DNA from: Pseudomonas sp. Os17 | Lineage (GTDB): Bacteria > Pseudomonadota > Gammaproteobacteria > Pseudomonadales > Pseudomonadaceae | DNA: 64,000 nt | Reading direction: 5' to 3' | NCBI RefSeq assembly: GCF_001547895.1 | Contig: NZ_AP014627.1 | Span: 5,830,001-5,894,000, forward strand | In this document: positions 48,499-57,900 of the stretch, piece by piece | How positions within the stretch are numbered: the stretch's first letter is position 1 | Layout of the letters: each line of letters begins with the position of its first letter | The notes under the pieces: model-generated | Databases searched by the model: none | The model's input: the letters and a program-made list of their open reading frames with translations, nothing else | Told to the model about the DNA's origin: nothing | Translations under genes and position numbers: made by a program

Positions 48499-48644
48499 TG
48501 CACACTCCTAAATCGAGGGGGAGGACGGCGAACAGTCTACACCGCCCTTGGCCGGGCTCCAGCAAGCGCGCCTGCGGCCCCCTGATCAAGGTTTTTCCGG
48601 AAGCCTGCTGCTAAAGGTCATATTTGGGCGCTAAGCTTGAAGTT

Positions 48645-49274
48645 ATGGATGACTCAGATTTTTTGCGCCTGCTTACCATCCAGGCCGAACAAGCCAACGC
48701 GTTCCTGTCCAATGCCCGCAAATGGGAGCGTGAGCGTTGGGTCTGCCAGCGCCTGCTGCAAGGCCTGAACATTCCCTATCGCAATGACGAATTCACCGCC
48801 GCCGGCCAAGAGCCGCCAGATGTGTTGTTTCGCGAGGCCAGCTTCGAGGTGTTCTTCGTCCTCGATGAGGGCCGCCGTCTCAACGACGAATGGCGCGATG
48901 AACTGCAGCGGCGGCGCAGTGCGTTTTCCCTGAGCCAGCTGGTGCGCCGCGAAGCCAAGCCCAAACGCATCCCGGCCAACGAACTGTTGCTGCGCCTGGG
49001 GCCAACCCTGCGCAAGAAAGCTCACAACTACAAGGAACGCGGGATGAACCTCGGCGAGCTGGACATCATTGCCTTCGCCGCCCTGAAGCGTGAGGTGCTG
49101 GATCTGAACAGCCACTTCCCGCCGCCCACCGAATACCTGCGCCAGGGCTGGCGCTCACTGTCCCTGGTGGGGCCGACCTTCGCCCGGGTGCTGTTTGCCC
49201 ATCCCGACGCACCGGAGTTCCTGCGCAGCAATCTGGGGCGCAGCATCCTCTTCGACGTCGGCATCAGTTTGTAA
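48645..49274 (+). CDS. DUF1780 family protein
   Basis: A 209-residue cytosolic protein (MDDSDFLRLLTIQAEQANAFLSNA) that matches the DUF1780 family, found mainly in Pseudomonas. It has an endonuclease-like mixed fold in structural surveys, but no activity is established. The ATG at 48645 is preceded by a weak TGAAG; an upstream in-frame codon would add seven residues. Confidence 0.7.
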   Translation: MDDSDFLRLLTIQAEQANAFLSNARKWERERWVCQRLLQGLNIPYRNDEFTAAGQEPPDVLFREASFEVFFVLDEGRRLNDEWRDELQRRRSAFSLSQLVRREAKPKRIPANELLLRLGPTLRKKAHNYKERGMNLGELDIIAFAALKREVLDLNSHFPPPTEYLRQGWRSLSLVGPTFARVLFAHPDAPEFLRSNLGRSILFDVGISL

Positions 49275-49462
49275 CGGTCGTCAATCCGCCATGCGTGGGC
49301 ATGGCGCATTACCCCCCGGCAATGGTAAAAAAGCGTCCTGCCTGCCAACGCCGGGACCTCGTCATCGCCCCCCGCACGGCAGCGGCTATGCTCGACTCAT
49401 GCCCGATTGCATCGCGCTGTAACATTCCCCTGTGTTGCGACGTCTACCTGACGAGGCCCTTT

Positions 49463-49636
49463 ATGAGCAGCCGCCTGAACCCCGACGACCAACGCCATGT
49501 CGAAGAATATCTGCAACTGCCCCAGCACCGAGTCGAGCGCCGGCCCTTCCGGCCGTGGACGCTCCTCGTGGTGGTGGTTGCGGTGACCGTCGCCCTCGGC
49601 CTGTTGAGCCGTTTTATCAGTTACCTGACGCTATGA
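49463..49636 (+). CDS. DUF3094 family small membrane protein
   Basis: A 57-residue protein: a polar N-terminus (MSSRLNPDDQRHVEEYLQ) and one membrane helix (WTLLVVVVAVTVALGLLSRFI). This matches the DUF3094 family of pseudomonads. It lies about 60 bp before ndh on the same strand and might be cotranscribed. The preceding gap (49275-49462) shows no feature. Confidence 0.72.
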   Translation: MSSRLNPDDQRHVEEYLQLPQHRVERRPFRPWTLLVVVVAVTVALGLLSRFISYLTL

Positions 49637-49696
49637 GCCGCTTCGCGCTCGCTCGGTTGACTGCACCGATTTCTTTTAGCCTTGCGAGATATCCCC

Positions 49697-50995
49697 ATGA
49701 CTCATCGTATTGTCATCGTTGGCGGCGGCGCCGGCGGCCTGGAGTTGGCGACCCGCCTGGGTAAGACTCTGGGCAAGCGCGGCACCGCCAGTGTGATGCT
49801 GGTGGACGCCAACCTGACCCATATCTGGAAACCCCTGCTGCACGAAGTGGCCGCCGGCTCGCTGAACTCCTCCGAAGACGAACTCAACTACGTCGCCCAA
49901 GCCAAATGGAACCACTTCGAGTTCCAGCTGGGGCGCATGAGCGGGCTCGATCGTCAAAGCAAGAGAATCCAGCTGGCGGCAACCTATGACGAAGCCGGTG
50001 TGGAACTGCTGCCAGCCCGGGAACTGGGCTACGACACCCTGGTGATTGCCGTGGGCAGCACCACCAACGACTTCGGCACCCAGGGCGCAGCCCAGCATTG
50101 CCTGTTCCTCGACACCCGCAAACAGGCCGAACGCTTCCACCAGCAGTTGCTCAACCACTACCTGCGGGCTCACGCCGGGCAGACCGATGCCGTGGAACAG
50201 ATCAGCGTGGCCATCGTCGGCGCCGGAGCCACCGGCGTGGAACTGGCCGCCGAACTGCATAACGCGGCCCATGAGCTGGCGGCCTATGGCCTGGATCGTA
50301 TCCAGCCGGAGAACATGCACATCACCCTGATCGAAGCCGGACCACGGGTACTCCCGGCCCTGCCCGAGCGCATCAGCGGCCCGGTGCACAAGACCCTGGA
50401 GAAACTCGGGGTCAAGGTTCTGACCAATGCCGCGGTCAGCGAAGTGACCGCCGAGAGCCTGATCACTGCCGACGGCCAGACCATTCCCGCCAGCCTCAAG
50501 GTCTGGGCGGCAGGCATTCGCGCGCCGGGTTTTCTCAAGGACATCGACGGCCTGGAAACCAACCGCATCAACCAGCTTCAGGTCCTGCCCACCTTGCAGA
50601 CCACCCGCGACGAGAACATCTTCGCCTTCGGTGACTGCGCCGCCTGCCCGCAACCGGGCAGCGACCGCAACGTGCCGCCCAGGGCCCAGGCTGCGCATCA
50701 GCAAGCGTCTTTGCTGGCCAAGTCGCTGAAGCTGCGTATCGAAGGCAAGGACCTGCCGACCTACAAGTACACCGACTACGGCTCGCTGATCTCGCTGTCA
50801 CGCTTCTCGGCGGTGGGCAACCTGATGGGCAATCTCACCGGCAGTGTGATGCTCGAAGGCTGGCTGGCGCGGATGTTCTACATCTCGCTGTACCGCATGC
50901 ATCAGATGGCGTTGTACGGAGTCTTCCGCACGGCGATGCTGATGCTCGGCAGCCGCATCGGACGCGGCACCGACCCACGCTTGAAGCTGCACTGA
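49697..50995 (+). CDS. ndh: Type II NADH:quinone oxidoreductase
   Basis: A 432-residue peripheral flavoprotein that oxidises NADH without pumping protons. The FAD-binding GGGAGGLELA motif is at about 9-18, the NADH-binding GAGATGVELAAEL near 176-188, and the conserved FAFGDCAACPQP near 312. The C-terminus has an amphipathic segment suited to membrane attachment. The ATG at 49697 (MTHRIVIVGG) gives the standard N-terminus; a start 15 nt upstream lacks support. Confidence 0.93.
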   Translation: MTHRIVIVGGGAGGLELATRLGKTLGKRGTASVMLVDANLTHIWKPLLHEVAAGSLNSSEDELNYVAQAKWNHFEFQLGRMSGLDRQSKRIQLAATYDEAGVELLPARELGYDTLVIAVGSTTNDFGTQGAAQHCLFLDTRKQAERFHQQLLNHYLRAHAGQTDAVEQISVAIVGAGATGVELAAELHNAAHELAAYGLDRIQPENMHITLIEAGPRVLPALPERISGPVHKTLEKLGVKVLTNAAVSEVTAESLITADGQTIPASLKVWAAGIRAPGFLKDIDGLETNRINQLQVLPTLQTTRDENIFAFGDCAACPQPGSDRNVPPRAQAAHQQASLLAKSLKLRIEGKDLPTYKYTDYGSLISLSRFSAVGNLMGNLTGSVMLEGWLARMFYISLYRMHQMALYGVFRTAMLMLGSRIGRGTDPRLKLH

Positions 50996-51010
50996 GTCCC
51001 CGCGTGTCCC

Positions 51011-51043
51011 TGGCCCCCCGCTACGCAATGTAGCGGGGGGCCA
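51011..51043 (+). terminator. ndh terminator
   Basis: TGGCCCCCCGCTAC (51011-51024) and GTAGCGGGGGGCCA (51030-51043) form a perfect 14-bp stem with a five-base loop, followed by GTCTTCG. Confidence 0.75.
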
Positions 51044-51233
51044 GTCTTCGATGCTGCTCGCCTGGATCGCCAGCGCCCTGGCTCCTGGGGCGGCGCGCGG
51101 TCAAAACAGCGCTTGCAGCCAACCCGGGGTCGGTACTGCACATGCCCGCTACTGCGCGATCTGCTGCAATGCCGTGTCCCGGCCCACCCGAGTGTGGCGC
51201 CACGCATCGTTCATAGCAGCAAGGACCCATGCC

Positions 51234-52445
51234 ATGCAGATGCCCCAGACGCTTGAGTTGCGCAATGGCGAAAAAGCCCCCTCCACTTTCTCTGCCGCGG
51301 AATACGTCCGGCGCCTGAGTGCCCTGCGGACTCACATGGCCCAAGAAGGCCTGGACGGGGTGCTGTTCACCTCGTACCACAACATCAACTACTACGCCGA
51401 TTACCTGTACTGTTCCTTCGGCCGTCAGTACGCACTGGCGGTGACCCAGGAGCGCACGGTGCTGATCAGCGCCAACATCGACGGCGGTCAGCCGGGGCGC
51501 CGGGCGATCTGTGACGCTCAAGTGATCTACACCGACTGGCAACGGGGCAACTTCCTCGTCGCGGTCAAACAGGCCCTGCCCCGAGCTTCGCGATTGGGGC
51601 TGGAGTTCGATCAGTTGAGCCTGCCCCATTACCGGGCCCTGGCCGAACGTTATCCACAGGCGCAACTGCTGGACATCGCCGGACCCTGCATGAACCTGCG
51701 CATGCTCAAGTCCGCCGAGGAACAAGCGCTGATCCGCCAGGGCGCGCGCATCGCCGACATTGGCGGCGCCGTCGCGATCGAGGCGCTGCACGATCAGGTG
51801 GCGGAGTACGAAGTGGCGCTGCACGCCACCCAGGCCATGGTGCGGGAAATCGCCCGCACCTTTCCCGCCGCCGAACTGATGGACACCTGGACCTGGTTTC
51901 AATCCGGAATCAACACGGACGGCGCCCACAACCCGGTGACGTCGCGCCGGGTCAGTCCGGGGGAGATCCTCAGCCTCAATTGCTTCCCGATGATCGCCGG
52001 CTACTACACCGCGCTGGAGCGCACGCTGTTCCTCGGCCACTGTCCCGATGCCCATCTGCGGCTCTGGGAAATCAACGTCAAGGTGCACCAGGCCGGGTTG
52101 CAACTGATCAGGCCCGGCGCCCGCTGCAGCGAGATTGCCCGGCAGTTGAACCAGATCTACCTGGAGCACGACCTTCTGCAATACCGCACCTTCGGCTACG
52201 GCCACTCGTTCGGCATCCTCAACCACTACTACGGCCGGGAAACCGGCCTGGAGTTTCGCGAGGACGTGGACACCGTGCTTGAGCCGGACATGGTGGTGTC
52301 CATGGAACCGATGATCCGGCTGCCTCAGGGCCTGCCTGGTGCTGGCGGCTATCGGGAACACGACATCCTGATCGTCAATGCCCAGGGGGCGGAAAACATC
52401 ACCGCTCTGCCCTTTGGGCCAGGGCACAACATCATCGGCGCCTGA
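51234..52445 (+). CDS. Creatinase (creatine amidinohydrolase)
   Basis: A 403-residue M24-fold hydrolase that splits creatine into sarcosine and urea. It is collinear with the P. putida creatinase as I know it, including length, the start MQMP, FTSYHNINYYADYLYCSFGR and WFQSGINTDGAHNPVTSRR (catalytic His near 232) and GLPGAGGYREHDILI. The fold is that of a metal-free aminopeptidase relative. AAGGAC lies upstream of the ATG. No creatininase, sarcosine oxidase or creatine transporter is in the window. The longer upstream frame overlaps the ndh terminator. Confidence 0.88.
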   Translation: MQMPQTLELRNGEKAPSTFSAAEYVRRLSALRTHMAQEGLDGVLFTSYHNINYYADYLYCSFGRQYALAVTQERTVLISANIDGGQPGRRAICDAQVIYTDWQRGNFLVAVKQALPRASRLGLEFDQLSLPHYRALAERYPQAQLLDIAGPCMNLRMLKSAEEQALIRQGARIADIGGAVAIEALHDQVAEYEVALHATQAMVREIARTFPAAELMDTWTWFQSGINTDGAHNPVTSRRVSPGEILSLNCFPMIAGYYTALERTLFLGHCPDAHLRLWEINVKVHQAGLQLIRPGARCSEIARQLNQIYLEHDLLQYRTFGYGHSFGILNHYYGRETGLEFREDVDTVLEPDMVVSMEPMIRLPQGLPGAGGYREHDILIVNAQGAENITALPFGPGHNIIGA

Positions 52446-52760
52446 ACCTGCGCCCCTGGACCGGGGCAGCACAGATCACCACCGTGGGCCCGATGCGCCG
52501 TCGCGCCTGCAAGCTCCATTGCCCCACCTGGCAGGGTGCTGAGGCACCTGCAACAAGAACCCTCTCAAACACCAGGAAGTATCAGTGGCCCATGCAAGAT
52601 GGGCCACGAAGTTCGGTAGATCGTGCTGTAAACCATCTGGAGAACGATCCCGGCACATCTGAAGTCATGTACAAAGAACGCACTATTGTGTCGCTCGTCT
52701 TCAAGGATCGAGACTCAGGCAAACCAGTGAGCAAACTACAACTGGCCGGCCGGATTCAAT
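52446..52760. other. Gene-free stretch between creatinase and rocA1
   Basis: About 315 bp between convergent genes. It holds a small GCCCC/GGGGC hairpin just after the creatinase stop and the hairpin at 52585-52607. An open frame across it has no good ribosome binding site and overlaps rocA1; I do not call it. Confidence 0.4.
52585..52607. terminator. perfect 9-bp hairpin between convergent genes
   Basis: GTGGCCCAT (52585-52593), loop GCAAG, ATGGGCCAC (52599-52607). No U-tract follows on either strand, so its role as a terminator is uncertain. Confidence 0.35.
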
Positions 52761-53390
52761 TCAGGGAATCAACGCATTGCGCTTGGCAAACTCCGCCAGA
52801 CTGACTTGTGAACCCAAGCCTAGTTTCTGCAATAAACGGGTTTTGTAAGTACTGACGGTCTTGTTGCTCAAGAACAGTTTTTCACCAATGGCCTTGTTCG
52901 AATAACCCTGGGCCAGATACTGCAGCACGATCATTTCCCGATCGGTCAACGAACCTATCTGTTCACTCTCGGTCTGTTGTTCCGCGGCAGGAATGGATAC
53001 ATCCACGGCCAGGGACGGGTAAAAGGTATAGCCGGCCAACACCGCATTAATGGCCACGACCAGATTACTCAGGTCCTCCTCCTTGTTGACGAACCCACGC
53101 GCGCCCAACTGAATGCAGCGCCTGCAGAAGCTTTCGACGGACTGCGAGGTCAGCACCAGCACTTCGGTGGATATACCCAAGGCCTTGATCCGTGACAGCA
53201 CCTTGAGGCCGTCCAACTTGGGAATGCCGATATCGAGGATCACCACCGCCGGTTCATGTTCACGAACCAGTTCCAGCGCATCCAGTCCATTGTCTGTTTC
53301 GGCCACAACCCGCATGTTGTTTTTTTCCAGCAAGACCTTAACGGCGAGCCGGACAACAGGATGATCGTCAACTATCAATACGCTGTGCAT
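52761..53390 (-). CDS. rocA1: RocA1-type NarL/FixJ response regulator
   Basis: A 209-residue transcription regulator: receiver domain with Asp53 in VVILDIGIPKLDG, and C-terminal LuxR/NarL helix-turn-helix (LTDREMIVLQYLAQGYSNKAIGEKLFLSNKTV). Length and position beside rocR and rocS1 match P. aeruginosa RocA1 (SadA), which controls cup fimbriae and biofilm genes. It is divergent from rocR, as expected. Confidence 0.85.
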   Translation of the reverse strand: MHSVLIVDDHPVVRLAVKVLLEKNNMRVVAETDNGLDALELVREHEPAVVILDIGIPKLDGLKVLSRIKALGISTEVLVLTSQSVESFCRRCIQLGARGFVNKEEDLSNLVVAINAVLAGYTFYPSLAVDVSIPAAEQQTESEQIGSLTDREMIVLQYLAQGYSNKAIGEKLFLSNKTVSTYKTRLLQKLGLGSQVSLAEFAKRNALIP

Positions 53391-53709
53391 GTTGTCACTT
53401 CACCTTAAAAACCTGGCCTTGGGGCCGGCCTTGTCGCTCGGAAGATAAACGCAATCGCACCCCGATCAGATGCAACGTTCGTATTTGGGTAACCACTGTT
53501 GCCACAGAGGCGTTGCCTGCGCGATGCCCGGTAAATTTCAGACTCCTGACAAACAAGGGACGATACAAGAGGTTAATCACTTCTCCCAAAGGAATCAGAC
53601 AGTCTGATTTTTCACTAGGAAATTTCTCACCACACGTGGGGATTTGCCTTATGGCTCCCGATCCAGATTGTTAAGCAAGATGCTCGACAAATAATGACGC
53701 GAGCCGGAA
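53391..53709. promoter_or_regulatory. Divergent promoter region rocA1 / rocR
   Basis: About 320 bp between divergent starts. It is AT-richer than its surroundings. A palindrome lies at 53593-53609. Possible but weak promoter boxes face rocR (TTGTTA and AATAAT near 53668-53695), too near the start codon for a normal leader. I see no sigma-54 box. Confidence 0.4.
53593..53609. repeat. palindrome followed by a T-run in the rocA1/rocR region
   Basis: AATCAGAC-A-GTCTGATT is a perfect 17-bp palindrome, followed by TTTTC on the plus strand. It could be an operator or a small intrinsic terminator. Confidence 0.5.
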
Positions 53710-54885
53710 ATGCAACATTTGAATGTTCTGGTTCTGGAAGATGAACCGCTGCAGCGCCTGGTCACCGTGACGGCCCTGAAAAAGGTGATGTCGGGGCAGG
53801 TGCATCAGGCCGCCAGCGGCCGCGAGGCCCTGGCGCTGCTGGAGAACAGCGAGAAGATGGACATCGCCATCTGCGACTTGAAGATGTCCGGCATGGACGG
53901 CCTGGCCTTCCTGCGTAACGCCAGTCACAGCGGCAAGCTGCACTCGGTCATTCTCTGCAGCCAGATCGATTCGATTTTGCGGCACACCACCGCGTCCATG
54001 ATCAAGCACCTGGGCTTCAACTTCCTGGGTGACCTGGGCAAGCCCTTCGATCTGGAGCGGCTGACCACTTTGCTCAAACGCTATCCGTCCCAGCGTCCCG
54101 GACTGGTCAGGCCGCTGGAACAATCCAGGCTACCGGCCCTGAAGGATGTCCTTCGAGGCCTGGACAACGGTGAATTCGAGCCCTATTACCAGCCCAAAGT
54201 CGCCCTCGAAGACGCGTCTCTACTGGGGGTGGAAGTTCTGGCTCGCTGGAACCACCCCCAGCTAGGCGTCCTGCCGCCCTCGCACTTTCTGTGTCTCATG
54301 GAACACCACCACCTGCTGGACCGCCTGTTCTGGCAACTGCTCGATCAAGGCCTGGCCCTGCGTCGCAAACTGGCGGAGAAAGGAACCGCCCTGGGATTTT
54401 CCTTCAACCTGCACCCCTCGCAACTGACGTCCCAGACCCTGACCGAATCCATTGCCTCGTTGCTCACGCTGTTTCAGGTGCCGTGCGCCTGCATCACTTT
54501 CGAGATCACGGAGAGCAGTCTGGTCAGCGCTCCCGCCATCAGTCTGGAAAACCTGGTGCGCCTGCGAGTGATGGGTTGCGGCCTGGCCATGGACGATTTC
54601 GGCGCCGGCTACGCCAGCCTGGATCGCCTGTGTGAACTGCCCTTCAGTCAGATCAAGCTCGATGGAGCCTTCGTGCGCAAGATGGGGCACCAACCCAGGA
54701 GCAATGCGGTCATCAGCTACACCGTGGCGCTGGCTCGCTCGCTGGGCATGTCATTGATCATCGAAGGGGTGGAAACCCGCGAGCAGCAGGAGCGCTTGCT
54801 GGCACTGGGGTGCGAGACCGCCCAGGGTTTTCTGTTCGCGCGGCCCATGCCGGAAAATCATTTCATCGCCTATTGCAGCCGCTAG
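53710..54885 (+). CDS. rocR: RocR-type response regulator with EAL phosphodiesterase domain
   Basis: A 391-residue protein. The N-terminal receiver has Asp56 (CDLKMSGMDG), and the C-terminal EAL domain breaks down c-di-GMP. The catalytic motif is E175-V-L (GVEVLARWNHP), and the segment AMDDFGAGYASLDRL holds the metal-binding DDFG. Asp56 and Glu175 agree with P. aeruginosa RocR (PA3947), where phosphorylation raises phosphodiesterase activity. It precedes rocS1 and is divergent from rocA1. Confidence 0.88.
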   Translation: MQHLNVLVLEDEPLQRLVTVTALKKVMSGQVHQAASGREALALLENSEKMDIAICDLKMSGMDGLAFLRNASHSGKLHSVILCSQIDSILRHTTASMIKHLGFNFLGDLGKPFDLERLTTLLKRYPSQRPGLVRPLEQSRLPALKDVLRGLDNGEFEPYYQPKVALEDASLLGVEVLARWNHPQLGVLPPSHFLCLMEHHHLLDRLFWQLLDQGLALRRKLAEKGTALGFSFNLHPSQLTSQTLTESIASLLTLFQVPCACITFEITESSLVSAPAISLENLVRLRVMGCGLAMDDFGAGYASLDRLCELPFSQIKLDGAFVRKMGHQPRSNAVISYTVALARSLGMSLIIEGVETREQQERLLALGCETAQGFLFARPMPENHFIAYCSR

Positions 54886-54917
54886 CCCCTCATGACGGCC
54901 GATTAAGGTGGCGACCC

Positions 54918-57900
54918 ATGACCCTGCTTCATGTACCGTCCGCCCGACGCGCCTTGCGCTACGACTCCCGGCTCAAGTCCTCCTGCCCTCCTACTTTCGA
55001 CGCGATCATGCATTCACGATTTATCTGGCTGTTTTTCTGCTTGGCGCTCACCGCTGTGCAACCGGCAGCGGCCGAGCCCCCGACATTGCCCAATACCCTG
55101 CACAGCACGGTTCACCTCGATCACCACGATCTGGTCCTGGAGGATGAAGACTGGCATTGGCTGCGTCACAAGTCGGAGTTGAAAATCGGCGCCGTCGCCA
55201 CCGAGTCGGCACCGTTCAATGTCAGCTACAACGACAACTACTACGAAGGCATTTCCGCCGACGTCAGCGCCCTGATCGGGCAGATGCTCGGGATACGCAT
55301 CAAGGTCGTGCCGTTTGCCACCCGGGACGCCGCCTTGCAGGCCTTGCAGACGGCCAACATCGATCTGCTGGGCAGCTACAGTTCCGCGCCAGCCACTGCC
55401 GACAGCATCAGGTTCAGCCGCCCCTTCGCCGAGGGTCGCCTGGCGCTGTTCAGGCGCAACGACGACCTGAAGCCTGTGTCCGCCAACCTGGCCGGGCTGC
55501 GGGTAGCCGTCCCTCAGGAGCACAGCGCCGAACTGCTGTCACGCTTTCCGCTCGCCCACGCGATGATCTACCCCAACCCCGACGAAGCCATCGCCGCGGC
55601 GGCCTTCGGCCATGCCGATCTGTACCTGGACGACGTGCTCAGTGCCTACTTCCGCATCAACCGCGCCTACTACAGCTACCTCAAGTTCGAACGTTTCGCT
55701 GCGTTTTCCGAAGGTGGCTATGGCTTTGCCCTCAAAGAGGACAACCAGCGCCTGCTGCGCATCGTCGACCAGTGCATCGAAGCCATTGGCCGGGAAAAAC
55801 TCACCAGCCTCAGTCGCCGCTGGGTCGGCAGCGGCTTCATTCCCTCGGACGAGAAGGTGGTGCTGACGCCGGAGGAGTCGCGCTGGATCGCCCGCAATCC
55901 GGTGGTCCGCCTGGTGATCAACGATGACCTGGCACCCGTGGCCTTTTTCGACGCCAACGGCATTTTCTCCGGAGTCACCGCCGAACTGCTGGAGCTGATT
56001 GCCCAACGTACCGGCCTGCGTTTCCAGGTGACCGCCCGCAACGGCGGCTACCCGGAACAGATTGAAGCCCTGCGTAAATCGGAAGCGGACCTGGCCATCA
56101 TGACCGCCAGCGCGCAACGCGAGAACAATCTGCGCTTCACCCGGCCCTTTCTCAGCAGCCCCTTCGTCCTCGTCACCCAAACCGACAAGAACGGCAAGGC
56201 ACTGCTCGCCGGAGCACTGATCGGCAAGCGCCTGGCCATACCGAGCGGCCATGTCACGCTGCAACAGGTGCGCGAGCTCTATCCGCAAACCCGGATAATC
56301 GAAGCCGGTGCCTCGCTGGATGCCATGAACAAGGTCTATGAAGGCGCTGCCGATGCTGCGGTGGTGTCCCTACCGGCCTCGCGTTACTACATTGTCCGTC
56401 TGTTTCAGAACCGCCTGGCCGTCTCCGACCTGATTCACACCACCCAGGCCACTGCCAACTTTGCCTTGCGCCGCAGCGACCCGGAGCTGCAGTCCATCCT
56501 CGACAAGGCCCTGCTCAGCCTCCCGGCGGACGACCTGAACGCCATCGCCAGCCACTGGCGCTCGCCCCCGGGGATGAGCAGCCAAACCTGGCGCGACTAC
56601 GCCTTGATGATCGCCGAGATCATCGCCGGGGCCTCACTGCTGCTCCTGCTGTCACTGGCCTGGGTCTTCTACCTGCGTCGCCGGGTCAAGGCCGAGCAAA
56701 CCCTCAACGACCAATTGCGCTTTATCGAAACGCTGGCGGAAAACATGCCGCCTGCGCTCTATATCCGCGATGTCGACGGCAACATGCTGTCCTGCAACCG
56801 CAGTTACCTGGAGAGCGTCGGGCTCAGCGCCGAAGAGGTGCTGAACCGCACCGTGCAGCAACTGCCGCCCGAGCACTTCGCGGCGCAACCCGATCTGCAT
56901 CAGAACTACCTGCAGGCAATCAACGACGGCCAGACCATCACATCGGTCTATGCGGTGAAGCTGCAGGGCAAGGAGGTCTGGATCGAACACTGGATTCAGC
57001 CATTCAAGGATGCCAATGGCGTCACCAAGGGCGTGATCTGCGGCTGGCTGGACATCACCAAGCATCGGCATCTGGTCCAGGAGCTGAAGGAAGCCAAGAA
57101 CCTCGCGGACGAGGCCAGCCGGGCCAAGACCACGTTCCTGGCCACCATGAGCCATGAGATCCGCACGCCGATGAACGCGATCATCGGCATTCTCGAGCTG
57201 GCGCTCAAACGCGCCGACAGCGACCGGATCGAACGCTCCAGCATTGAAATTGCCTACAGCTCGGCGCACAGCCTGCTGGAGCTGATCGGCGACATTCTGG
57301 ATATCGCCCGTATCGAGTCGGGGCGCCTGAGTCTCTCGCCCAAACGGGCCAATCTGCGCGAACTGGTGGAGTCGGTGGCGCGGGTGTTCGAAGGACTGGC
57401 CCGGCAGAAATGCCTGAGCCTGATCCTCGAGATCGATTCCAGCATCAACGGCGACGTACTGGTGGACGGCCTGCGTTTCAAGCAGATCCTGTCCAATCTG
57501 GTGAGCAACGCCATCAAATTCACCGAGGCCGGTTTTATCAAGGTGAGCATCAGCGGCGATCTGCTGGACCACGCAGTGCTGCGGGTACGGCTCTGTGTCG
57601 AGGACTCGGGGATCGGCATCTCGCCCTGCAGCCAGCAGCGTCTGTTCCAGCCTTTTGCCCAGGTGGAGCGCAATGTGCAGAACATCGAAGGCACAGGCCT
57701 GGGCCTGGTGATCTGCCGTTCCCTGTGCGAAATGATGGGGGGCCAGGTATCGATGAGCAGCGCTGTGGGACACGGCACCCGAGTGAATGTGGAGTTGCGT
57801 CTGCAGACACTGGAGCGCGTGGCCGCAGCCGAGCGCCTGCCCCCGGTCAACAAGCGTCACATGTACCGCTTGCAGATCCTGGTGGTGGACGATCATCCGG

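Noticed and set aside
52484..52804. 106-codon frame between creatinase and rocA1
   Set aside because: It overlaps the end of rocA1, lacks a good start site and has no recognisable sequence.
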